Part shown: positions 12,806 through 24,000 of the stretch, in pieces
Position numbering within the stretch: position 1 is the first letter of the stretch
Layout: each line of letters begins with the position of its first letter
From: Tachypleus tridentatus
Lineage: Eukaryota > Arthropoda > Merostomata > Xiphosura > Limulidae
DNA length: 64,000 nucleotides
Assembly: GCF_004210375.1 (NCBI RefSeq)
Contig: NC_134834.1
Span: forward strand, 140,897,009-140,961,008
Direction of reading: 5' to 3'
Position numbers and translations under genes: made by a program
Notes under the pieces: generated by a model
The model's input: only the letters and a program-made list of their open reading frames with translations
Databases searched by the model: none
Told to the model about the DNA's origin: nothing

Positions 12806-14148
12806 TGGACTATGCAAAAAGGTGTCAAATATGATGACCTTTTTATCAACAGAACATGTGAAAAATACCACAAGAGACAAAAAAATCTTCTATATTGAAC
12901 TGAGAGATGACAAGAAAGTGTTTAAGAGATAACAACTCAGTAACTGGATGCTAGTGCCTGGTCTTCTTGGAGACAATAAATGAACAGAGGTATTACCTCG
13001 AATGGGGAAAATACTTTCCTGATAGCATTACTGGCTGAGTGTTCCAAAATCACATCCTCGAGATACAAGAGAAAATGGGATCATGGTAATGAGGAAAGAA
13101 AACCAGAAAGTGGAGAGAAAGGTTGTGTATGAGAACTTACACAAATGTCAAATGCAAATAGTTACAGATACACTTAGTGGGCCAGTCTTAATAATATAAT
13201 CATCAGTAAGATAAACAAGGCCATGACATGAAGAATGAAATTAGAAAGCTGGGATGAAAAGGGAAAAAATGGATTGAGCAGCCGTAAAGCAGGAACATGT
13301 AGGCAAAGCCGAGAAAAATGAAAAAAAACAAAATAAAAAAGAAAGACTGATGCCAGGCTGCCTCAGGAATACCACTGAAGATTTTCAGCTAAGGGAAAGG
13401 ACTCCAACAATTGTCATGGTGATATGAGTGAAGAATGTGAACTTCACATGAAAGAGTATCTTGTCCCAACAGGAGGGGATCTAAATAAGAAGGGACAGAG
13501 CAAAAGAATCATATGAACTGATGTGATGAAAAGAGAACAAATATCTTTAGAAAACCCTTCTAGAGCATGGTGAACTGCTTCAGAAATAAACTGAAGTGAC
13601 AAGATGTAATGCAAGAAAAGAGAGAGAGAGAAAAAAAAAAAGAGACAGAAATTGGAGCATTGAAGTTAAGGAATCTATTCCCAAGCACATAAAAGATTGC
13701 AGTGACTGAGAATTGAGGGAAAAAAAATGAATAAAGATTTTAAGGAAAGAAAAAATGTCAAATAGAAAAGTTGTTAGTTTGTGTGTATGTTTTATAGCAA
13801 AGCCATTAAAGGGAATCAAACTGCAAATCTGTAGACTTAACTGCAGTTTTACCAAAAGCTGTTGTTTGGGAAAACAAGTTCTCATTGAACAATAATATCA
13901 GGCAGTAATACTGCATATTGATTTCAGTAGTAAAGTACAGGAATAATCAAGACACAGAAGAAAGAGAGTGAAAAGAGTATGTCTGCTAATTCATGCCAAG
14001 GAAGAGATTAGGTAAAGATTTTCTTCACCTATGGCTGCTCAGTCTAGAGCAGACTCTGGCAGACAAATGGTCAGTCAAGATCACCATTATCCTGGTTATG
14101 TTCAAACTGGAGAAGAGAAACATCAAACAAATAGACAGGAAGTGGAGA
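12806..14148 (+). repeat. Right arm of a 1,343-bp inverted duplication
   Basis: This is the partner of 6008-7350 in opposite orientation. Its left edge continues smoothly from the purine-rich block and no known repeat is cut at either border, so this is probably the source copy. It ends about 320 bp from the candidate polyadenylation signal of UTP23. Confidence 0.9.
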
Positions 14149-14465
14149 CTTCACATGCATGAAGGAACCCACAACCTGTTGAACATCTTCAATAGAAAAT
14201 GAACCTCCAGTAGCCCCAAGTCCCACATTAGTAACCTTGCAAAATGAAGTGGAAGTCACTGTCATTTAGAAATTTATAATGGTGGGTGAACATAATTGTT
14301 TTTTCTTAATAAAACTAAAAACTTGGTTCAGCACCAACACTAAACCAGCTATATCTTCTGTAACTTATTAACAATTCGAAAATCACATTCTTTCTAGAAA
14401 ATGCTGAGGATAAAAATGAAGATAATTTGAGCACAGTAGTAGTGTCACCCTCCTACTGATAAAGG

Positions 14466-14471
14466 TTTATT
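14466..14471 (-). terminator. Candidate polyadenylation signal of UTP23
   Basis: AATAAA on the minus strand, about 255 nt after the UTP23 stop codon. It is a plausible 3' end signal, but hexamers like this are frequent in AT-rich DNA and no downstream element was confirmed. Confidence 0.35.
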
Positions 14472-14724
14472 GTTGTATCAATATGACATCATGCAGTAGT
14501 GCAGTTCACAATGTGTTTTGGATGGATATCAGCTCGAGGCTAGTGGTATGCAAGTTTCATGAGCAAATGCATGTAGGAATAAAGATATTTTGTGTGTAAA
14601 GTGAGGTATCTTGAAAAGTATATTTTGCAGTACATAATTTTTCAATTGTAACAAAAACTACACTCAGTAACACCACATCATTTCTTTCATAAAAATACTT
14701 TATATACATGAGGATATTAATACC

Positions 14725-15090
14725 TTATTGTGAAACTGTAGATAAAATGTATTTAACATGTTTTGCTATTTTCACTCGTTTACGTTTTCTTTTTTTCAGA
14801 TTTTCTTCTTTTGTTTTGCTTATGGCATTAGGCTTCACCTTCTTCTTCTTACAGGATAAAGGATTTGGTCCAGACACTTTCTTCCTTTTTTTTGTTGATT
14901 TTCTCTCCTTTTGCTCTCCTAATTCAGATTCTTTTTTTAGCTTGTCTAAAACTGAACTCTGAAAGTTTGAAGCATTCAGTTTTTCCAGTGTATTTTCTTC
15001 AGCTGCTTTAACATTAAAATCTGATGGTTTCTCTAATATAATTGCATTAAAATTCATATATAACAATGGTGTACCGGCTACATTTCTAAT
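14725..15090 (-). CDS. UTP23: UTP23 coding exon 3 (residues 128-248 and stop)
   Basis: The acceptor is TTCTGTATTTCAG at 15103-15091, in phase 0. It reads IRNVAGTPLLYMNFNAIILE (the end of the PIN-like fold in the family), a variable linker, SGPNPLSC and a highly basic C-terminus. An ATG lies 42 nt upstream within the intron, giving a longer open frame that is not expected in the mRNA. Confidence 0.95.
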   Translation of the reverse strand: MRNVAGTPLLYMNFNAIILEKPSDFNVKAAEENTLEKLNASNFQSSVLDKLKKESELGEQKERKSTKKRKKVSGPNPLSCKKKKVKPNAISKTKEENLKKRKRKRVKIAKHVKYILSTVSQ

Positions 15091-18000
15091 CTGAAATACA
15101 GAATAAACAAAATCAGAGAAGACCAAATACATACTCAGGTTTCAACATCTTTCACATTTATGTAAAATTAACACTCACAAAGAATATTCAATTTAGTAAG
15201 GATATTCATCAAATGGTTTAAAAATGTGAATAAACATTTATGCAACATTTCAAGAGAATTTTACACTAAGTTATTACCCTCAAGTTAAACATCAATCAAT
15301 ATGAAAATCAAATTAGAAATGGTTTCTGGCTAATAAATGAAAGTTTCTTTAACCTTACTGGAACAATGAAAAGTTAGTAAAATGAAAGATTATTATTTAG
15401 CTTTTAGTCTTTTAAGTTAGAAACTTGACACAGCTATGATCAGTTGCAAAACAAAAGGAAAATACTTCATTAAAAATCATGAAGCTTTTTTAATTTTCCT
15501 GCATTTGTAGTACTCTTTAATTTAACATAGACAATCGTTCACTATTCAAGATTTCCTGTATTCTTTACCAAGTCATCAAAATAATTACAAAATCAGTAAA
15601 AATACAAAGTGTGAAAAGATACATTAATATTGAAAAATTAATCACTTTCCTGGCTCTTTAGAACAGAAATGTTTACCTTATACTGATTTATGAAAGTAAA
15701 TGTGTACACTTTTTTTATTGAACTATAGTATTTATCATATAGAAATATCTGATTGTGACTTGCATAAATAATATATGTCCATATTAATTTTTTTTACTCT
15801 TTTGTTATGTTATGATACATAAGTATTATTTACATTACAGTATTTTGTGTATTTCAACAGTAGTGTGTGTTTATGTTTTCTTACAGCAAAGCCACATTGG
15901 GCTATCTGCCGAGTCCACCAAGTGGAACTGAACCTCTGATTTTGCATTGGAAATCCATTGACTTGCCACTGTACCAGCAGGGGATTTCAACAGTAGTAAA
16001 GTTGTGTGATAATCTAAAATGCTCAGAATTAAATATTGTATCTGTGTGTGTACCTACTATGTACAGGTAATGTTTATTCATGTTTTTTTTTGTTTTGTTT
16101 TTTACATTTAGCCAGCTCAAGCATTTTAGTCTAAATTTTTAAAACCTTGAACACTATATGTGTAATAAAATACAATATATTAAGTATAATATACAATATG
16201 TTATGCTCATTTTGTGGGGAAAGGTGCTTGCAAAACATTAGACACATTAAATCTTTCAAAATATATTAATAGATATTCAACTGAAAAGTCAGTCTGAGTA
16301 GTAAATTTGAGTTTCTCATTTATATATACACATAGACTGCTGAAAAGAATTAAACTATAATTGTGGTTTTTATATCTTGTTGTGATGTGGTATAACTACT
16401 TTGATGTTAGTATCTACTAATTTCCAGGATTGAAAATATTTAGAGGAAAAGGTCTAGCATACAAAAAAAGAAACTTTGAATCTATTCTGATGTCACAGCA
16501 TACAAAAAAAGAAACTTTGAATCTATTCTGATGTCACTGTTTTCTATTTCAGTACCATTCTCCTACACAATAGTAGCATTCTTCTGTGGTACCGATATAG
16601 TTTTTATCATCTTTGTTTCTAAATGCTTTAAAAATGACCCATGAGCATGAATTTCTGGTACTACCTATCAACATGTCATTGCCTGCAACTGATTTATTTT
16701 TTCTATTTATTATTCTTACAATTTTATTATAGCTTCTTCATGTTTCCTCTGTCGTTTTTCCGTAACTTTTTATTTCTTGTTTATTTTTTAGTCTGAGTGA
16801 CATCATGAGTATTTTGTGTTTTATCTTTGTACCTTTGGTTCAATTATTGCTTTCTCATTTTGTTGATATGTTTGTCTGCAATTTCCATAATCCTTAATTT
16901 CTGATAAATTGAATATGGAAAATTAATCCTATTGTTTCAGGAAAAAAAAGTTATACCAACCTTCTTACTCAGTTCTGGATCTTGGGTAGCAATGAAATAA
17001 TGATCACTGTTGTTTTTCACCATTGAATACAAGCATTCTGATGCTACAATTGGCTTTTTCTCATGACCACATTTCCTCACATGAAATTGTTTAACAACTA
17101 ACATAGCACCAAAGAGAGCAGGACCTTAGCCATAAAAAAAAAAAAGGCAATTACATAAAACACCTGTTACTTTATTCTAAACTTCCAATGAAACTGGCAC
17201 CACTTACTGACAATAATGTCTATGGAGCAGATTTTTTTTCTATCTAAAAATACTTGTTTATTGGGAAGTTTTGTACCCAAAACGATTTTTATTTATTGTT
17301 TCACCACACTTTTATGGCAATAACAGCATATTAATTCTTTACCACACATCACAGGGTGTAAAATAATCAAAGCAAAAGCTTTGCTAGTCACTCTTGATCA
17401 ACTGTTAGACCTGAAATACGTGACCAAAATTACGTAAACTGCGGTTGTTTTTGTTTCACTTTTCCTTTAATCTGTGGGAGTACAAAGGTTAATCTGAAAT
17501 GCTATTCTTACATGCCTTCAATTTAGAATTTGAAATGGACAAATTTAGAGAAAATGTAGAAAAATAAAATCTGCTGTTTACACAACTTCTTTTACAAACT
17601 TTTGGTCTATTGTCTTCCAACTTCATCAACTCCTGCCTTTAAACATTATCATGTTCTTACAGTGAGAATAAATTTCCAATAGATACTGCACTCTAATACA
17701 CTTGAAAATAAATTTTCCACTTAATGTGCTAATCTTTATGACTCCACAAGTTTAAGATGCTTATTTAGCATGCACAGAACATGTGACAATCCTCCACCAA
17801 CAGGACCATGAAACACTTTCCTGGAGCAGTTCACTTTCTCTGCACTACTTTATGTGAGCCTCACTTTAAAGATTAGGCCCACAAAAAAACATAAAAACAC
17901 AGAAGTGGGGAGGAAGGGTTGGACGTCTATCAGAGGATATATCTGTTGGAAATATATTTTTCTGCGGAAGAAAATATGATACGTATAGGGAGAATCCCAC

Positions 18001-21000
18001 ATTAAGAATATATATGAATAGGTGTAAGATATAACAAGAGATCCCCTACAAAAAGTGTCTACAGAGATTCAGTAAAGTGAGAACTATAATAGAATGGGAG
18101 CACACATGTGGTTGACTGCACCACTTCTACAACAGGTGTGCTCTACACTCTTGAAGAAATGGGCAGCATCAAGGCCTGGATTTGGTATGAGAAAACAATG
18201 TATCATGTATAAATAACAAACACGAGTAGCCAAAAACAAACCAACTTTTGAAGAATAAGAGTAACAAGAGTATAGAGTAAAAACAAAAGAAAAGTGTGAG
18301 ATAATAGCCTTGAACTCACATGAAAATAATGAAAAAACCAGTGGAGGCATTCATTTAGACATTGCTAGATATCTTCTTCAAGCCCAACCAAACAGACAAG
18401 GTTTCATGTCCTGTCCTCAGAACTATGAGGTAGAGATCTCACGAAAGCTTGAAATCAAGATATCCAGTGTACAGTAGCCTGGACAAATGAATCATGATTA
18501 AAATATACACCAACCCTACCCACAAGTAAATAGAGTGCTCTACTGCGAACAACTGGAATGACAATGATGAAATAAGTAAACAGCATGCAACAAATAAACC
18601 TCCAAATCAACTGCAGGAGTCTAGAAGTACAATATTCTGAGCCCACGCTAAACTGTGCTTTGTATGCTAGTATTACAAACAAGATGTGAAACAAGTGCAC
18701 AACCACAGGAACATGACATAATGTGTCCTACAAATGGTGTGTCAAGGCAGAGAACGTCTCTTAAGAACAATCATAGAAGCAAGGAAACATCTTGCAACTG
18801 GAATTACTAAAAATAGGGACATCTACCAGTCTTAACCATAGGAACAGGATACTATCTACGTTACCAACATTAGCACACCAGAAATAAACCTCCAGGGAGC
18901 CTCCCCATAGTCTACCACCATAGTGGATAGGAACTGGTAATTAGCAAGAACTCCAAAACACTACTCTAGAAAAGGAGGGATGATACAAGGGAGTTCAGAG
19001 GAACATAATACCTGACAAACTGCAAAAGGGTGACAACAAAACTGTTTTCAAAAGCAGACACTTTCCTGGTGTATTTGAGCAAAGGAATAGCATAACTGGA
19101 CAGTAATCTCATCCTGCTTTACTCATTATAGCCCATAAATGATGGCCTACCAAGTACGTATCAAATTCTACATACTGAGAAAGAGAGATATACTATTAGG
19201 TAACCTGCTAGTGATCTTGTGAAACACCCGTCTCAACAGTGTGCATTATAACCATAAAGGTATTCAGTGCTGGTTTATATCTGGCCAGGCAACAATTGCA
19301 ATTAAGCAGGATCCAAATGTATGTCAAAGCAAAAGGAGGCCCCTGAAGTAACATAACAGAAAAGACACTAAATGAAGTTAAGAGTCAAACTAGTACTTGT
19401 AGAACTACCAAAGAAGTTAAACAAAATTCAACAAAGAAGGACACAGCCAGATGGAGTAGGTAATGAGAGGCAAAGGTATGTGGCTGGTTGGTTGATTTAG
19501 TGTTTTATGGCACAAAGCAGCTAGGCTATCTACACCTAACATCCAGTGAAAAGTTAAAATTAAAGTAAATTTAGTAACATTCATAGAAGGAAATTAAGGT
19601 AAAACAAAACAAAGTTTAAAAAAACATAAATAGCATAAAACCAATGTTTACATCTAGTCTACAATATTAGGAAAAAAACTACAGTAATACAAGTTGTAAA
19701 GGACTTTCTGTAGCATAACTGTAATTATTATAACTCGCCAGGAAGGCTAACGGGTAAGTACAAAAACCACCGTTAGTCACCTGAAATTCACCTTTCCAGT
19801 CCTGGTTCCAAGTTATTTGACTTTATGTCCATTTTCAAAAAGTAAAGTAATTAAAGCTTTAAAAAAAATTGTAGAAAGATTTTAATAATAACTCACTAGG
19901 ATGACTAATGGGTAGTTCTGAAGTTGGCCTATCGAGTCCTGGTTTCAAGTTATTTAACATTATGGCCATTTTCTAATTTCGAATTGAACTAGATGGACAT
20001 TGATTCTTAAAAGGGAGTCATGTTAAAAAAAGGTCTTATGTATAAATTAAAAAAACTTAAATGGCATTAAAAAGATTAATAGCCTTTAAAAAAACTAAAA
20101 ACATTACCAAGGTGGACAGTGTTACCACCATCAATAACACTGTCTAATGTTATGAACAAACCTTGGGACAGAACATTCTCGAAATGGTGTCATCATTGAG
20201 AGTCGTAACAATGGAAAGTAAATGTGGCTTATTGTGACTTGAGTGTTACACAGACTACACACTGGTGCATCAGTTCCAGATAAAAGAAAATGATGAGTTA
20301 AAAAACTGTGACCAATGTGTAGTCTACTTAGAACAACTTCCTATTTCCGATCCTTATGAAAGCAGGACAGCCAAAGTCAAATATAGGGTTTTGTTTGGTA
20401 AAGCTTCTTTTTGCATTGCTCACTCAAAGTTGACTGCCAGCTTGCATAACTTGCATATCATGGTCCTTGCCACTGCAACGAGCAGGTCAAGGAACCATGA
20501 CAAGACGTCCTTGAGTGACCGAACCGCTGACACTGGAAACATCAGAGAGGGTTTGTAATGTATGGCCGTGGTAACGTAAATGTCAGAATGAGGATACTGG
20601 TCAGCATCGTAATTCCATCTTTGTGAGTGGAGATATGCCTCACTGCAGAAACTCCTTGGGTGGAAAAACCAGAGAGAATCCCTGACTCGGTGATGTTCTT
20701 CAATTCCCTCTCAACAATAACTCCTTGTCATGAATTCAAAGTAGCATGAGGTGTAACCTCAATAGGTATATCCCCAATTGCCTTCAAATGCAAGAGGAGT
20801 TCACTGTGTTCAGATGTGGATGTTTCCACCAATATGCCACAAGATCGAAGATTCTTTACTGACTTTGAAGAGCCAGCAAGTCCCTCTAGTCCCTTCTGAA
20901 TGAGAAAGGGAGACATTTGCCCTAAACTTTTGTCTGAAAGAGAATGTAGGATAAGAAATTGAGGTATAACAGGTGTTACAGATGTTGAAGATTGCTGCTC

Positions 21001-24000
21001 AGAATCTTGGATTTCTGGGAGGTCCCCTCACCACATACAGAAATCCAAACTAAGGGGAAAGGTACATGGCGTAGTACTTATTCCAGCGTAGATGACCTCC
21101 TTGAGAGGATGATGATGGAGCATCTAGAGACATGACAATATGTCAATTCTGATGAAATGAGACAAATTAAAGATAATGCCCTTCCAAGAAGAAGAAAGAA
21201 TAAGCAACTATTTATCAAAATTCAATATTTATAGTAAATCACTGATACCATTAAACAACTCTCTTTCATTATCACTTGCTAAGTTCTAGCTAATATTCTT
21301 TGTTTGCACCTACAGTGGAGATAAGACTTTTCCAGAGAATTCTATTTCTCTCTGGGCACTAAGATCTAGTCACCCTATCTACACAAGTAACTAAATTCAG
21401 TAGATGCAAGTGTTTTGCAGAACCAAGCAACTGTCAATAAGCAGCATCGACTGTATTAACTGATTTTATGTGAAAGAAATTTCCAGTTTAATACAATATA
21501 TATGTAAATGTTTTGACATACAAATATTTATACCATACAAAACAAGCTTTTTCCTTCTTTTAAAAGTTTCAAAATTGATAAATGGTATGAAAAACTTGGG
21601 ATTCATCTGATGGGAAACATTATGCTCTATTTACAAATAATGAGCAAAAAAAAACTGAAAAAATTATGGAAATAATAGTAAAAAAGCTTAAGTAATTCTT
21701 TGTTATATATTTAAAAATGGTAAAATATAGATTATAATTATTCCGTATAAACAGTTGCTACAGAATTAACTTGTATATTTTTAATTTTTACAATTGAATC
21801 AAAACAGATGTTAACTGTAACAAAATACCCAGCATTTTCTGTTAACCTAAGTTTTTCTGTCATCATTCTTTCTATATATTCCAACAAGAAATGCCCATGT
21901 ATGCATCTTTCAGTGGGTGTTTTAACAAGGGTATTTAATCAAAAAAGTTACCTAATATAACATTCTAATAATTACATGGAATAAAAGTTTTTTAAACTTT
22001 TTGATTTCATTCCAATTCTTAAAACATACATTTTAAAATGCAACTGCATCTGTATATAAACAGCAAGCTGAACCCAACACACACACATTGGAATAGTCCC
22101 ATAATTATTTTCAAGCTTTAAGTCCAGCATACACATACAAGTAAAAAGTTTAAAAGAAACTTCACAAAAAAACTATAAAAATATTACTATTCTTCATATT
22201 ATTGCTTTAGTACATAAAATGTTTCAGACTGTGTTCTTCTATAAATAGTATACATTAACACAGTGAAGGATCAAACAGTTCCAAAATTGATATTTTCTTT
22301 ACCTGAAAATTTATTTTTCATGGATACCTGTCCACATAACCAAAATATATTAATTTATCACACTCCTGAAGAAGTGTTTTATCATGTGTCAAGCCTTTCA
22401 AAAAAACTAAACTACAGCCCTTCACCAACAGGGGTGTGTGTGTCACATCTGTTATGAACCGTACCCATTCATAGCATAACAAAACTCATTCTTCACTATG
22501 AATAAGACACACACAAGTTGTTGGGAAAAAAAGTGGAGAGCAGAAATATATTTGAAATAATATTTGGGGTAAAGAAAATTTTAACTTTAGAAATACTAAT
22601 AATTTCCTCTCAAAGACATATTTATGAAGTAACTGCTGTGATGTATTTAACTTTCCAGTAGTTTTAAGGAACACCCCATTTTTATGGAATCCATGCAGAG
22701 CCATGGATGAGCTCTATGAGCATCTTTCACAGATGCTGGCAAGTGACAGAATCTTGAGGAGGATGAAAGGAAATGGGAGAATGAGTTCTTCTAAAAGAAC
22801 TTTTGTCACTGATTGATTCTTGACAAAGGGAAGCCAGCAATGAAGAAAATCCAACAAATGAGCTCCTTCTGGCTCTGAGCACATGGAGTAGTCATTGGCA
22901 GAGTTGTTGACAAATGATAAGTCAGCTATGACCTCTATGAAAGAAAGTACCCAGATTTAAAGGAAAAGGTAAATTTTGGGAAACAAGATTAGGTGGCATA
23001 GAAGGCTCTGCTCAAGACAAATGGGCTATAAAAGTTGAAAGGGTGAATTACTGTGAGGCAGATGTTACTGCAGCTTGATATCATCAAGGACAGTGTCAAA
23101 GACATAATGTTGAAGAAAAGGAGCAAGATATAAGTCCCTGAGATAAGTGGATGGTAAATGAACACAAGTAAGAATAAAGTCCCAACAAATAATGTTCCAA
23201 CAAGAAAGAAACCACATATGTATGACAAAATGGAGGATGAAATATATGCCAAAGTTGAAGAGAGAAGGTGAAGGGTACAGTAGTAAATCCCTTGGATTTA
23301 GTTTGTTTGTCTGAATTTTGCACAAAGCTACTCAAGGGCTATCTGCTCTAGCTATCCCTAATCTAGCAGTGCAAGACTAGAGGGAAGGCAGATAGTCATC
23401 ACCATCCACAGTCAACTCTTTGGCTACTCTTTTACCAACAAATAGTTGGATTGACCATCACATCATAATGTCAGCTGAAAAGGCGAGCATGTTTGGTGTG
23501 ATGGGAATTCAAACCCCCGACCATCAGATTACAAGTCGAACGCCTTAACCACCTGGCCATGCTGGACCAAATCCCTTCGGATTTTTGTAGAGAGCTTACT
23601 AAAGATGTATAGAAGAGAGATACCAAATAAAGTTAGTACAGGTAAGACAAAGGCAAAAACACTGGGCATGTGGGAGACTAACATTAGGATCAGGAACCAC
23701 CTCTGATAGAGGTACAAAAGAAAATGTCTGTACTTGACAACTGCCGAATGAGAAGTGAAGGATTGTGGAGGGAGTCGTATGCATCACTAGAGCATACTAT
23801 GCTACTACTGGTTAATAAATGGTGTATGCTGACTGGCATAAGAGACACTTTGGAATGCACTAATTCCAATATGGGGAGAGCACAAGGCTTGTGGCCTGCA
23901 CGAAGTAAACATTCACATAAAGGTAAGCACTGAATGAGAATAGTTAATCTTGTGAAAGGAGGTAAGTACTGTATCAGAGTTTTCAAATTTTTATTAAAAT

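Noticed and set aside
11318-12873. Series of 75-110 codon minus-strand frames as a membrane-protein gene
   Set aside because: They are Leu/Phe/Ser-rich because the plus strand is purine-rich, they are broken by stops in each frame, and they show no recognisable topology or splice pattern.
15091-15132. UTP23 exon 3 starting at its own ATG at 15132
   Set aside because: The frame upstream of 15090 is intronic: a TTTCAG acceptor sits at 15096-15091 and exon 2 joins it in phase to give the expected family sequence.
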